Source of the DNA: Novosphingobium sp. FKTRR1 | GTDB taxonomy: Bacteria; Pseudomonadota; Alphaproteobacteria; Sphingomonadales; Sphingomonadaceae | DNA length: 64,000 nucleotides | NCBI RefSeq assembly: GCF_020404405.1 | Contig: NZ_JAIZDA010000007.1 | Location: 62,001-126,000, forward strand | Direction: 5' to 3' | In this document: piece by piece, positions 10,144 through 19,618 of the stretch | Layout: every line of letters begins with the position of its first letter | How positions within the stretch are numbered: position 1 is the stretch's first letter | Translations under genes and position numbers: made by a program | Notes under the pieces: model-generated | Databases searched by the model: none | What the model was told of the DNA's origin: nothing | What the model saw: the letters and a program-made list of their open reading frames with translations, nothing else

Positions 10144-10601
10144 ACGCACCTGTCTTCTCCGCTGCCCAGCCCATGGGTCAGGGCAGCGACCACCCGCTGG
10201 GCTCGCTCGTCCTCGTCTCGCTGGTCGCGGAGGAGCTAGGCGAGATCGCGTCGCCCGATCAGGTCGACGGGTTCTTTGCCCAAGTCGGCCGCCGCGTCGC
10301 CGAAATGTTTCCGCTGGGCGACGTGCAGGACCTGACCGGCATGGAAGTGCGGATCAACGGACTATGGCGGGAGCTAGGTCTGGGCGAAGCGCGCATGAAC
10401 GTGCAGGGCAATTCCATCGTCGTGCGCCATGAAAGCACGCGCAGCGATCTGGCCGGGATGGATGGCCCGTGGCGGCCGATCCTGGCGGCAATGGTGCGCG
10501 GTGCCTATGACAACTGGTTCCGCCAGTTGGGCAGCAAGTCCAACCTTACGACCAGCGCCGAATGGCATGGTCACGTCATCGAGTTGCGCCATGGTCGTTG
10601 A
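10140..10601 (+). CDS. bcsD: BcsD, cellulose crystallisation subunit
   Basis: A 153-residue soluble periplasmic protein of the BcsD/AcsD family. In Komagataeibacter it forms an octameric ring guiding glucan chains into crystalline ribbons. The length fits, and the central block (LWRELGLGEARM) and the C-terminal segment (RGAYDNWFRQLG) resemble the family. There is no signal peptide, as usual for BcsD. The ATG overlaps the bcsC stop, and the end overlaps bcsZ by 11 nt. A BcsD gene marks a type I bcs operon. Confidence 0.88.
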   Translation: MNAPVFSAAQPMGQGSDHPLGSLVLVSLVAEELGEIASPDQVDGFFAQVGRRVAEMFPLGDVQDLTGMEVRINGLWRELGLGEARMNVQGNSIVVRHESTRSDLAGMDGPWRPILAAMVRGAYDNWFRQLGSKSNLTTSAEWHGHVIELRHGR

Positions 10602-11613
10602 CCGTCGATCATTTACGCTTGCTGCCATCGTTACCCTTGCCCAAAGCTTCGCTCCGGCCTCGTGCGCGCCAGCCAAGGAAGCCCGCTCCGTGCCCCCCAC
10701 CGGCTTGTGGAAGACCTTCCGTGCGCGCTTCCTCGATCAGTCGGGTCGCATCGTCGATACCGGCAACAACCGCATCAGCCATAGCGAAGGGCAGGGCTAT
10801 GGCCTGATACTCGCCGCGATCCACGGCGACCATGACGGTTTCGAGGCCATTGCCAAGTGGACCGAGGCCAATCTGGCGCGCGGTGATGTGGCGCTGCATT
10901 CGTGGAAGTTCGACCCCTCGGCGGCGGTGCCGGTGGCCGACATCAACAACGCCACCGACGGCGACATGCTGATCGCATGGGGTTTGGCCAAGGGCGGTCA
11001 GCGCTGGAACAATGCGGCGCATCTGGCGCGTTCCGCTGCGATCCGCGAGGCGATCCGCACCAAGCTGGTGGTCCAGCGCCATGGCTTCGACGCGCTGCTG
11101 CCGGGGCTGGAAGGCTTCGTGCGGCCCGACACGCTGTTGCTCAACCCCTCGTATTTCGTGTGGCCCGCGCTGGATGTCTTTGCCCAGCTCGATGGTGCCT
11201 CCACCTGGAAGCCGGTGATCGAAAGCTGCGCCAACATTCTGCGGCAGGCACGCTTTGGCGCCTATGATCTGCCGTGCGACTGGGTCGAGCTGCTCGGCCC
11301 CGACATGATCGCACCGTCCAAGGTCAACCCCCCGCGCTTCGGCTATGATGCAATCCGCGTGCCGCTCTATGCGGTTGCGGCCAAGCGCGCCAATCTGGTC
11401 GAAGGTGCGACCAAATACTGGCGCGATCTGGTCAAGACCAAAGCGCAGATCCCGGCATGGATCGACGTCTACACCGGCGAGACGGCCAACTATCCGCTGT
11501 CGAACGGCGGCAAGGCGGTCGTCGCGCGGGTAACCGGCACCTCGGCTCCGGCAGGGCTGGATACCGACTATTTCTCTGCGGTGCTGCAGATGTTCGCGCA
11601 CGACGTGCGCTGA
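10591..11613 (+). CDS. bcsZ: BcsZ, GH8 endo-beta-1,4-glucanase
   Basis: A 340-residue family 8 glycoside hydrolase that trims cellulose in the periplasm during synthesis. The proposed acid Glu is E66 in SEGQGYG; NNATDGDMLIAWG (about 119-131) and YDAIRVPLY are the other conserved GH8 segments. The start at 10591 was chosen because the conserved domain and a secretion signal begin there; longer in-frame extensions only read through bcsD. The N-terminus has DRRSFTLAA, a twin-arginine-like motif, followed by a hydrophobic stretch, so Tat export is possible. It is the last gene of the operon; other bcs operons often carry bcsZ at the front. Confidence 0.93.
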   Translation: MVVDRRSFTLAAIVTLAQSFAPASCAPAKEARSVPPTGLWKTFRARFLDQSGRIVDTGNNRISHSEGQGYGLILAAIHGDHDGFEAIAKWTEANLARGDVALHSWKFDPSAAVPVADINNATDGDMLIAWGLAKGGQRWNNAAHLARSAAIREAIRTKLVVQRHGFDALLPGLEGFVRPDTLLLNPSYFVWPALDVFAQLDGASTWKPVIESCANILRQARFGAYDLPCDWVELLGPDMIAPSKVNPPRFGYDAIRVPLYAVAAKRANLVEGATKYWRDLVKTKAQIPAWIDVYTGETANYPLSNGGKAVVARVTGTSAPAGLDTDYFSAVLQMFAHDVR

Positions 11614-11649
11614 TGGCCGGGTTGCACGGGCATCAGCGCAAGGCGCGGA

Positions 11650-11931
11650 TCAGCCGACCGTGACGCCCTTCCAGAACGCGATGCGATCCCGAATCGCGTC
11701 CGCCTTGGGCTTCGGATCGGGATAGTACCAGGCAGCATCGCGGTTTTCGGCGCCGGCCACGTTCAGTGTGTAATAGTGCGCAGTGCCCTTCCACGGACAG
11801 ACCGTGGTCGTGGTGCTGGGCCGCAGCAGCGCTGGATCGACCGCGCTTGCCGGGAAGTAGTGGTTGCCCTCAACCACCACTGTGTCGTCGCTGCTGGCAA
11901 TCAGCGTGCCGTTCCATCGTGCTTCGACCAT
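11650..11931 (-). CDS. DUF427 domain protein
   Basis: A 93-residue protein with the full DUF427 pattern: ARWNGTLIA at the start, VVVEGNHYFP, TTTVCPWKGTAHYY in the middle and AAWYYPDP near the end. The biochemical role of this family is not established. The ATG at 11931 was preferred over an upstream one because AAGGAG lies 7-8 nt before it and the domain starts there. It converges on bcsZ and lies about 105 nt downstream of putA on the same strand, so it could be read through from putA. Confidence 0.85.
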   Translation of the reverse strand: MVEARWNGTLIASSDDTVVVEGNHYFPASAVDPALLRPSTTTTVCPWKGTAHYYTLNVAGAENRDAAWYYPDPKPKADAIRDRIAFWKGVTVG

Positions 11932-12014
11932 GTTCGCTCTCCTTGATGCAGGTGAGGTCGGGTGTGCACGCGGGAACGTCAAGGCTCACCAAGTGCCACC
12001 CGCTATGCTTGCAC

Positions 12015-12053
12015 CATCGCCATCAGGCCATCGCCATCAGGCCATCGCCATCA
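12015..12053. repeat. 14-bp tandem repeat at the putA stop codon
   Basis: Two perfect copies of CATCGCCATCAGGC (12015-12028, 12029-12042) are followed by a partial third (12043-12053). The third copy codes for the last residues of PutA and its stop; the others lie just downstream. A 14-nt unit shifts the frame, so copy-number change would alter the C-terminus only if it occurred within the coding part. Confidence 0.85.
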
Positions 12054-15000
12054 AACTGGCGTTCCCGCCCGCTGCGGTGGTGTTGATCGAGGTGACCTGC
12101 TCCTCGACGAGCAACATCGTCGGCCAGGGTGCGGTCAGCACCGGCACGATCGGCCCGGGCAGCGCGGCAATCGCCTGTTGCGCGGCAAGCAGCGCGGGCC
12201 CCTCTGCCTCGACCAGCGCTGCGGCAAAGTGCTCGTCTGCCGGAATCGCGGTCACTACCCGCAGTTCGGCATGGTCGCCGATGCGCAGCGCCTCCAGCCG
12301 CTCGGGCGCGGCCACGGCCACGCGGGCATTGCCGGTTACGCGGACGGCGGCCAGTTGCCGGGCAAGCCCTTGCGCGGTTTCGGGCAGCAGCAGCACCGTG
12401 CCGCGCGGATGGATCGCATAGCGGTTGCTCTCGCCCACCGGCCCCGGCAATTCGACGGGCGCGTCGAGCATGGGCAGCGCCGGGTCGGCATTGCGCACCA
12501 GCCGCGCCAGATAGAGCGGCCCGCCCGCCTTGGGCCCGGTGCCCGAAAGGCCGCTGCCGCCGAATGGCTGCACGCCCACGACCGCGCCGATCATGTTGCG
12601 GTTGACGTAGATGTTGCCCGCCCGCACCCTTGCGGTGATTTGCGCCACCGTCTCGTCAAGCCGGGTGTGCAACCCGAACGTAAGGCCATAGCCGGTAGAA
12701 TTGACCGCATCGACCAGTGCATCGCGATCCTCGCGGCGCCAGCGCAACACGTGCAGCACCGGCCCGAACACTTCGCCGTTCAGTTCATCCAGCGACGCGA
12801 TCTCGATCAGCGTGGGGGCCACAAACGTGCCATCGCGTGTGGCGTGGCCAAGTGGCAGGCGATGTACCGTGGCGCCGCGCGCAGCCATCGCGGCAACATG
12901 CGCCTCGATCCGCTCCTGCGCCTCAGCCGTAATGACCGGTCCGATGTCGGTGGCCAACCGGGCCGGATCGCCGACGACCAGTTCGGCCATCGCGCCCTTC
13001 AGCATGGTAATCACCTTGTCGGCGATGTCGTCCTGCAGCGCCAGCACGCGCAGCGCTGAACAGCGCTGGCCCGCACTGTCGAATGCCGACGTCACCACAT
13101 CGACCACGACTTGTTCGGGCAGGGCGGAGGAATCCACCATCATCACGTTCTGGCCGCCGGTCTCGGCGATCAGCGGCACCGGAGCGCCCCATGGGCTCAA
13201 CCGCCGGGAGAGCGTGCGCTGGATCGCGCGCGCGACTTCGGTCGATCCGGTGAACATGACCCCGCAGATCGCCGGATGCGCCACCAGCGCCGCGCCTGTC
13301 CGACCGTCGCCGGGCAACAGTTGCAGCACGTCTTGCGAGATCCCCGCCTTGCGCAGCAGTTCGACCGCAGCGGCGGCCATCAGCGGCGTTTCCTCGGCCG
13401 GTTTGGCTAACACGACATTGCCCGCAGCCAGGGCCGCCGCCACTTGACCGGTGAAGATCGCCAGCGGGAAGTTCCACGGCGATATGCACGCGACCGGGCC
13501 CAACGGCAGGGCGTCGCTGTCCAAAGCCTCAGCGCCGTCGGCGTAATAGCGCAGAAAGTCGATCGCCTCGCGCACTTCGGATACGGCGTTGGCGGCGCTC
13601 TTGCCCGCCTCGCGGATGGCCAGCGCGATCAGGTCGGGCATCGCCGCCTCCATCGCATCGGCGGCGCGGCGCAAGGCTTCGGCGCGGGCGGCCGCGGGCG
13701 TCGCAGCCCAAAGCGGCGCAGCGCCGACCGCACGGGCAACGGCGTCCTCGATGGCGGCAGGTGCGGCATCGGCCACGGTGCCGACGATGTCCGTCAGCCG
13801 CGCCGGATTGCGCACGGCCTTGCCGTCGCCCGCATGTCCGGCATGGTGGCGCTGTGCGGTGCTGGCGATCAGCGCGGCGCCGAGCGTTTCCAGCACGGTC
13901 TGGTCGGCAAGGTCGACCCCCGCCGAGTTGGTCCTTGCGCCAAGGATCGCGCCGGGCAGGGGGATGCGATCATGCCCCGACCCGGCAAACGGCGCCGCGA
14001 TCTCGACCGGATCGGCGACCAGTTCGGCCACCGGCACGGCGGGATCGGTGATCCGGTTGACGAACGAGGAATTGGCCCCGTTCTCAAGCAGTCGCCGCAC
14101 CAGATAGGCCAGCAGTGTTTCGTGCGTGCCGACCGGGGCGTAGATGCGGCAGGGGCGCTGCAACGGGCCGACGACTTGTTCATACAGTGGTTCGCCCATG
14201 CCTTGCAGGCACTGGAATTCGTAGTCGCCGGGCGTGAAGTCCGGCCCGGCAAGCTGGTAGATCGAGGCAAGCGTCTGCGCATTGTGCGTCGCGAACTGCG
14301 GGAACACTGCATCGCGCGCCGCGAGCAGCCGCCGCGCACAGGCGATGTATGCGACATCGGTGTGAACCTTGCGGGTATAGACCGGATAGTCGGTCAGCCC
14401 CTCCACTTGCGCGCGCTTGATCTCGGCGTCCCAATAGGCGCCCTTGACCAGCCTTAGCATGATCCGCCGTCTGCTGCGCCGGGCAAGGTCGATCACCCAA
14501 TCGAGCACCATCGGGCAGCGCTTGCCATAAGCCTGAACCACCAGCCCCAGACCCTGCCAGCCGGCAAGCTCGGGATCGGTCGCCAGCGCCTCGAACACGT
14601 CGAGCGACAGTTCCAGCCGGTCGGCTTCCTCGGCGTCGATCGACAGGCCGATGTCGTGGCGCTTGGCCAGTTCGCACAAGCCCTGAACGCGCGGCAGCAA
14701 CTCGGTCATCACCCGTTCGGTCTGGGCGCGGGCATAGCGCGGGTGCAGCGCCGACAGCTTGATCGAGACGCCGGGACCGCCGATGACGCCGCGTCCGGCA
14801 GAGGCGCGGCCGATGGCGTTGATCGCATCGATATAGGCGCGGTGATAGCGGTCGGCATCGGCGGCGGTCAGCGCCGCTTCGCCCAGCATGTCGTACGAAT
14901 AGCCAAAACCCTTCGCCTCGGCGGGGCGCGAGCGCGACAGGGCCTCGTCGATGGTCTCGCCGGTGACGAACTGGCCGCCCATCAGCCTGATCGCCTGATG

Positions 15001-15549
15001 CACACCGGCGCGGACCAGCGGTTCGCCACAGCGCGCAACGATGCGATGGAGTGCGCCCCACAGCCCCGGTTGATCGCCCGGCGCCGCGATGTGCCCGCCG
15101 ATGACCAGTCCCCAGGTGGCGGCATTGACGAACAGCCCCTGACTCCAGCCATGGTTGCCGCCGCCCAGATGCGCTGCCCAGTCGCCGCCGCCGATCTTGT
15201 CGCGGATCAGCGCATCACGCGTTGCGTTGTCGGGGATACGCAGCAGTGCCTCGGCAAGACACATCAGCGCGACGCCTTCCTCGCTCGACAGCGCGAACTC
15301 TTGCATCAGCGCGGCGACACCCGATTGGCCAGGCTTGGCGCGCAAGCCTTCGACCAGCGCTGTCGCGGTGGCGCGGACTTGCGCTTGCAGGGCAGGCGGC
15401 AGCGTCGCTTCGGCCAGCAGCGGGGCCATGCAGTCGGGCTCGCTTCGCCGGGTGGCGGCGGTGATCGCGTGGCGCAGTGCAGAGCGAGTCGGCAGCGGCG
15501 GCAGGAATGTGGCGAACGGGGCGGGCAGGGGGAGGGCTGGCGCGGTCAT
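12037..15549 (-). CDS. putA: PutA, bifunctional proline dehydrogenase / P5C dehydrogenase
   Basis: 1170 residues. The N-terminal half is the FAD proline dehydrogenase barrel (YDMLGEAAL; RLVKGAYWDAEI). The middle is an NAD-dependent aldehyde dehydrogenase that oxidises glutamate semialdehyde, with catalytic Cys in SAGQRCSALRV. After it come about 130 further residues ending in NTTAAGGNASLM, the C-terminal extension of type B PutA proteins. There is no N-terminal ribbon-helix-helix domain, so it should not repress its own gene. The ATG at 15549 was chosen because the upstream extension is Arg-rich and not conserved in character. Product: glutamate. It could receive proline from proline-betaine demethylation. 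Confidence 0.94.
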   Translation of the reverse strand: MTAPALPLPAPFATFLPPLPTRSALRHAITAATRRSEPDCMAPLLAEATLPPALQAQVRATATALVEGLRAKPGQSGVAALMQEFALSSEEGVALMCLAEALLRIPDNATRDALIRDKIGGGDWAAHLGGGNHGWSQGLFVNAATWGLVIGGHIAAPGDQPGLWGALHRIVARCGEPLVRAGVHQAIRLMGGQFVTGETIDEALSRSRPAEAKGFGYSYDMLGEAALTAADADRYHRAYIDAINAIGRASAGRGVIGGPGVSIKLSALHPRYARAQTERVMTELLPRVQGLCELAKRHDIGLSIDAEEADRLELSLDVFEALATDPELAGWQGLGLVVQAYGKRCPMVLDWVIDLARRSRRRIMLRLVKGAYWDAEIKRAQVEGLTDYPVYTRKVHTDVAYIACARRLLAARDAVFPQFATHNAQTLASIYQLAGPDFTPGDYEFQCLQGMGEPLYEQVVGPLQRPCRIYAPVGTHETLLAYLVRRLLENGANSSFVNRITDPAVPVAELVADPVEIAAPFAGSGHDRIPLPGAILGARTNSAGVDLADQTVLETLGAALIASTAQRHHAGHAGDGKAVRNPARLTDIVGTVADAAPAAIEDAVARAVGAAPLWAATPAAARAEALRRAADAMEAAMPDLIALAIREAGKSAANAVSEVREAIDFLRYYADGAEALDSDALPLGPVACISPWNFPLAIFTGQVAAALAAGNVVLAKPAEETPLMAAAAVELLRKAGISQDVLQLLPGDGRTGAALVAHPAICGVMFTGSTEVARAIQRTLSRRLSPWGAPVPLIAETGGQNVMMVDSSALPEQVVVDVVTSAFDSAGQRCSALRVLALQDDIADKVITMLKGAMAELVVGDPARLATDIGPVITAEAQERIEAHVAAMAARGATVHRLPLGHATRDGTFVAPTLIEIASLDELNGEVFGPVLHVLRWRREDRDALVDAVNSTGYGLTFGLHTRLDETVAQITARVRAGNIYVNRNMIGAVVGVQPFGGSGLSGTGPKAGGPLYLARLVRNADPALPMLDAPVELPGPVGESNRYAIHPRGTVLLLPETAQGLARQLAAVRVTGNARVAVAAPERLEALRIGDHAELRVVTAIPADEHFAAALVEAEGPALLAAQQAIAALPGPIVPVLTAPWPTMLLVEEQVTSINTTAAGGNASLMAMA

Positions 15550-15693
15550 CGAACGACGGTGCCACGCGCGACGAGGGGTGCAAGCACGAACCGATCCATG
15601 CAAACGTCTCCGCAAAAAGTGTCGCTTTATAGCAATTTTATAACAATAACAGGGTTTTTTGTGTCATTGAAGGATGTGCCCCTCTGCAAGCGC

Positions 15694-16467
15694 TCACCCG
15701 GTTTCGGTCAGCGCGACTCGCTGCGCCATCAATCGCTCGCGCATGGTGTCATCGGTGATCCGATCGGTGACGAGGATGTCGATATCGTCCATCCCCGCGA
15801 TCCGTACCGGCGCGGCGCGACCGAACTTTGTGCTGTCGGCAACCAGCATGACCGACCGCGCATGCGAGATCATCGTCCGCGAAACCTGCACTTCTTCGGC
15901 ATCAAAGTCGAGCAGGTCGCCGTCGTGCGACAAACCCGAGGCCCCGATCACGGCAAAATCCGGGCGAAACTGGTCGAGGAAGCGCGTGGCCATGGCGCCC
16001 ACCACCGCGCGGTCCGAGGCGCGCACCTCGCCGCCCACCGCGATCACGCGGATGCCCGGCCGCCCGGCGAGCATGTCGACGACGTTGAGGTTGTTGGTCA
16101 CCACCAGCAACCGTGCGTGATGCGCCAGGTGGCGTGCGACCGCTTCGGTGGTGGTGCCGATGTTGAGGAACAGCGACGCGCCTTCGGGCACCAGCGCCGC
16201 TGCTGCCGCGCCGATGCGGGCCTTGGCCTCGGCGGCCATCTGCCGCCGTGCATCGTAGCGGGCATTGGCGATGCCCGAACCAAGTGCCGCCCCGCCATGC
16301 TGGCGTGAAAGCAACGCCTTGTCGGCCAGATGGTTGAGATCGCGCCGGATCGTCTGCGGGGTGACACCAAAAGCGCTGGCCAATGCGGCAACGTCAACCT
16401 CGCCTTCGCTGCGTACCCGCTCCAGAATCGCTCCACGCCGGGCTGTGGAATTGCCAGTCGCTGCCAT
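15694..16467 (-). CDS. glpR: DeoR-family repressor, GlpR-type
   Basis: 257 residues. The N-terminal winged helix (about 12-60) contains the DeoR signature (VTPQTIRRDLNHL). The C-terminal sugar-phosphate sensor domain shows NIGTTTEAVA, VTNNLNV and VADSTKFG. Its ATG shares one base with the glpD stop (TGATG), so it is made together with GlpD; the likely effector is glycerol-3-phosphate. The probable operator is in the glpD-glpK gap. GlpR is inferred from context; the family assignment is firm. Confidence 0.88.
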   Translation of the reverse strand: MAATGNSTARRGAILERVRSEGEVDVAALASAFGVTPQTIRRDLNHLADKALLSRQHGGAALGSGIANARYDARRQMAAEAKARIGAAAAALVPEGASLFLNIGTTTEAVARHLAHHARLLVVTNNLNVVDMLAGRPGIRVIAVGGEVRASDRAVVGAMATRFLDQFRPDFAVIGASGLSHDGDLLDFDAEEVQVSRTMISHARSVMLVADSTKFGRAAPVRIAGMDDIDILVTDRITDDTMRERLMAQRVALTETG

Positions 16468-17999
16468 CAGGCGCCTTGTTCGCGCAACCACGCATCGACC
16501 GCCTGCGCCGTGCCCGGCGGTACGTGCAGCCCGAGCTTCGACCGGCGGTACAGGATGTCATCGGCACTGCGCGCCCATTCATGGGCGGCGAGGTAGGCGA
16601 CTTCGGCCCCGGTCAGCCCACCGCCGAAGTCTGGGCCAAGGTCGGCAACCGTGCGCGCGGTGCCAAGCAGTTGCTCGACCCGCGTGCCATAGGCCCGTGC
16701 CAGCCGCCACAGCAAGGGGTGCGGCAGCGCGGGGCGTTCGGCGCAGAGTTCGGCGACGAAAGCCTCGAAATCCGCACCCGGAATGTCACCACCGGGCAAG
16801 GGCGCTCCCGCTGTCCAGGCACCCGGAGCCAACGGGAAGAACGGTACCAGCTTTTCCAGCGCATGTTCGGCCAGCTTGCGATACGTGGTGATCTTGCCGC
16901 CGAACACGCTGAGCAACGGGGCCGTGCCCGCCGCGACATCGCCATCGACATCGAGGACGTAATCGCGTGTCACGGCCGAGGCGCTGGCGGCGTGATCGTC
17001 GTAAAGCGGACGAATCCCGGCATAGCTCCACGCCACATCGTCCGGCGTCAGGCCGCGCGTGAAATAGCGGTTGATCGTCTCGATCAGATAGCTTGTCTCG
17101 CCCTCCGAAATCGTCGCGCGGCCGGGCGCGCCCACCCAAGGCTCATCGGTGGTGCCGACCAGCGTGAAATGGCCTTCATAGGGTATGGCGAATACCACCC
17201 GCTTGTCGGGGTTTTGCAACAGAAAGGCGTGGTCGCCGTCATAGAGCCGGGGCACGACGATATGGCTCCCCTTGATCAGGCGGACGCCGCGATCCTGCCG
17301 GGCGGCGGCGGTGCGTTGCAGCACGTCCTCCACCCATGGCCCGGCGGCATTGACCAGCGCCCGCGCGGTCACTTCATGCTGGCCCGCGGTGTCTGCAACC
17401 GTGGCGCGCCACAGCGCTCCGTCGCGCCGGGCGCTGACCAGCCGGGTGCCCACGGCGATCTGCGCGCCACGCTCGGCCGCGTCCAGCGCGTTGAGCACGA
17501 CCAGTCGGCTGTCCTCGACCCAGCAATCCGAATAAATGAATGCCTTGCTCGTGCCGGGCTTCAGCCCCTGACCCAGCGAAGAGCGGCGCAAATCGACGGT
17601 TTCGGTCGCGGGCAGGATCTTGCGCCCGCCAAGATGGTCATACAGAAACAGGCCCAGCCGGACCATCCATGCCGGACGGGGGGAATTGAGCTGCGGCAAC
17701 ACGAAGCGCAGAGGCCAGATGATGTGCGGGGCCATGGCCAGCAGCCGCTCACGCTCGATCAACGCCTCGCGCACCAGCCGGAACTCGCCATATTCCAGAT
17801 AGCGCAACCCGCCGTGGATCAGCTTGGTCGAGGCCGACGAGGTATGCGCGGCCAGATCGTCCTGTTCGATCAGCAAGACCGAAAGACCGCGCCCGGCTGC
17901 ATCTCGGGCAATCCCGGCGCCGTTGATGCCGCCGCCGACCACCAGCAGATCGACGGTTTCATGCGGCAGGGAAGGAAGCGATTGCGGAACCTGCGCCAT
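16467..17999 (-). CDS. glpD: Aerobic glycerol-3-phosphate dehydrogenase GlpD
   Basis: 510 residues, the usual length. An FAD Rossmann motif (VVGGGINGAGIARDAAGRG) lies near the N-terminus, followed by SSASTKLIHGGLRYLE, a GlpD hallmark. The enzyme oxidises glycerol-3-phosphate to dihydroxyacetone phosphate at the inner membrane and passes electrons to quinone. The ATG at 17999 gives the expected N-terminus; a longer frame would cover the promoter region. It is co-transcribed with the repressor and divergent from glpK. Confidence 0.94.
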   Translation of the reverse strand: MAQVPQSLPSLPHETVDLLVVGGGINGAGIARDAAGRGLSVLLIEQDDLAAHTSSASTKLIHGGLRYLEYGEFRLVREALIERERLLAMAPHIIWPLRFVLPQLNSPRPAWMVRLGLFLYDHLGGRKILPATETVDLRRSSLGQGLKPGTSKAFIYSDCWVEDSRLVVLNALDAAERGAQIAVGTRLVSARRDGALWRATVADTAGQHEVTARALVNAAGPWVEDVLQRTAAARQDRGVRLIKGSHIVVPRLYDGDHAFLLQNPDKRVVFAIPYEGHFTLVGTTDEPWVGAPGRATISEGETSYLIETINRYFTRGLTPDDVAWSYAGIRPLYDDHAASASAVTRDYVLDVDGDVAAGTAPLLSVFGGKITTYRKLAEHALEKLVPFFPLAPGAWTAGAPLPGGDIPGADFEAFVAELCAERPALPHPLLWRLARAYGTRVEQLLGTARTVADLGPDFGGGLTGAEVAYLAAHEWARSADDILYRRSKLGLHVPPGTAQAVDAWLREQGA

Positions 18000-18059
18000 C
18001 GGGACAATCTCCGGATCAAATCGGCCCAGAACGGTGGTCAGGGCAGATTCGAATATAAA

Positions 18060-18098
18060 GCGAAAAGCTTTCGCGCTATAGCGAACATCAAACGAAAA
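18060..18098. promoter_or_regulatory. Candidate GlpR operator in the glpD-glpK gap
   Basis: The 115-bp divergent gap contains an inverted repeat, GCGAAA-AGC-TTTCGC at 18060-18074, plus two more half-site-like copies, GCGAACA (18081) and ACGAAAA (18092). The three same-direction copies are spaced 21 and 11 nt apart, close to whole helical turns. CGAAA-type repeats are typical of DeoR/GlpR operators. The position lets one repressor control both directions. The last copy is about 15 nt before the glpK ATG. Confidence 0.5.
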
Positions 18099-18114
18099 TG
18101 CGATAGGAGAGATC

Positions 18115-19614
18115 ATGACCAACCCGACCCACATTCTCGCCATCGATCAGGGTACCACATCGACCCGCGCGATCGTGTTCGATGCCACCACGCGCGCCGT
18201 GGCGACCGCGCAGGCCGAATTTGCGCAGCACTATCCGCAGCCGGGCTGGGTCGAACATGATGTCGAGGATATCTGGCGCGATTGCCTTGCCACCGCGCGC
18301 GCCGCCATCGCGCAGGCTGGGCTTGGCGCAAGCGACATTGCCGCGATCGGCGTGACCAACCAGCGCGAAACCGCGGTGATCTGGGACCGGGCGACCGGCG
18401 AGCCGATCCATCGTGCCATCGTGTGGCAGGATCGCCGCACCGCCGATGTCTGCCAGCAGTTGAAGGCCGACGGGGTGGAAGAATTGGTCCGCGCGCGCAC
18501 CGGACTGCTGCTCGATCCCTACTTCTCGGGTACGAAAGTGGCCTGGCTGCTCGACAATGTGCCGGGCGCGCGGGCGCGGGCAGAGCGGGGCGAACTGGCC
18601 TTCGGCACGATCGACAGCTTCCTGCTGTGGCGGCTGACCGGTGGCGCGGTGCACGCCACCGATGTGACCAACGCCGGGCGCACGATGTTGTATGACATCC
18701 ACCGCCAGTGCTGGGACGAGGATCTGTGCCGGGTGTTGCGCGTGCCGTTGGCGCTGCTGCCTGAAGTTCACGACAATTCACACGTGTTCGGGCACACCGC
18801 GCCCGGACTGTTCGACGCTGCCATTCCTATCGCCGGACTGGTGGGCGATCAGCAAGCCGCGCTGTTCGGACAGGCCTGCTTTGCTGCAGGCGAGGCCAAG
18901 TCGACGTACGGCACCGGCTGCTTCATGCTGATGAACACTGGCGAGACCGCGTTTCCCTCGCAGCACCGCTTGCTGACCACGCCTGCCTACCGGCTTGGCG
19001 GCAAGATGACATACGCGCTGGAAGGGTCGATTTTCGTGGCTGGCGCCGCAATCAAGTGGCTGCGCGATGGGATCGGGGTGATCACCCATGCCAGCCAGAC
19101 CCACGACATGGCCACGCAAGTCGATGACGCGCACGGCGTCTATATGGTGCCGGCATTCACCGGACTGGGCGCGCCGCATTGGGATCCTGACGCGCGGGGC
19201 GCGATCTACGGGCTGACGCTGGGAGCCACGCAAGCGCATCTGGCGCGTGCGGCGCTTGAAGCTGTCGGGTATCAGACGCTCGATCTTGTCGCAACGATGG
19301 TGGCCGATGGCGCGCGCCACCCAGCCGCATTGCGCGTCGATGGCGGCATGGCGTCGAACGACTGGTTGTGCCAGTTCCTTGCCGACTTGCTCGACAGCCC
19401 GGTGGACCGCCCGGCCAATCTGGAAACTACGGCGCTTGGCGCGGCATTCCATGCCGGCCTGGCCGTGGGCGTATGGCCCGATCTGCCCGCGCTGGCAGCC
19501 ACCTGGCAACGCGCCGCGCGCTTCACGCCGCGCATGGATGCCGCGCACCGCAAGGCGCTGGTCGCGGGCTGGCACGATGCGGTATCGCGCACGCTTTCGC
19601 GCCCGAAAGGCTGA
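18115..19614 (+). CDS. glpK: Glycerol kinase GlpK
   Basis: 499 residues, standard length. The ATP-binding start [16 protein letters not shown] and the C-terminal [17 protein letters not shown] are glycerol kinase signatures of the FGGY fold. It phosphorylates glycerol to glycerol-3-phosphate for GlpD. AGGAG lies 8 nt before the ATG. It is followed 4 nt later by an alpha/beta hydrolase gene in the same operon. No glycerol facilitator gene is present in the window. Confidence 0.96.
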   Translation: MTNPTHILAIDQGTTSTRAIVFDATTRAVATAQAEFAQHYPQPGWVEHDVEDIWRDCLATARAAIAQAGLGASDIAAIGVTNQRETAVIWDRATGEPIHRAIVWQDRRTADVCQQLKADGVEELVRARTGLLLDPYFSGTKVAWLLDNVPGARARAERGELAFGTIDSFLLWRLTGGAVHATDVTNAGRTMLYDIHRQCWDEDLCRVLRVPLALLPEVHDNSHVFGHTAPGLFDAAIPIAGLVGDQQAALFGQACFAAGEAKSTYGTGCFMLMNTGETAFPSQHRLLTTPAYRLGGKMTYALEGSIFVAGAAIKWLRDGIGVITHASQTHDMATQVDDAHGVYMVPAFTGLGAPHWDPDARGAIYGLTLGATQAHLARAALEAVGYQTLDLVATMVADGARHPAALRVDGGMASNDWLCQFLADLLDSPVDRPANLETTALGAAFHAGLAVGVWPDLPALAATWQRAARFTPRMDAAHRKALVAGWHDAVSRTLSRPKG

Positions 19615-19618
19615 TCCG

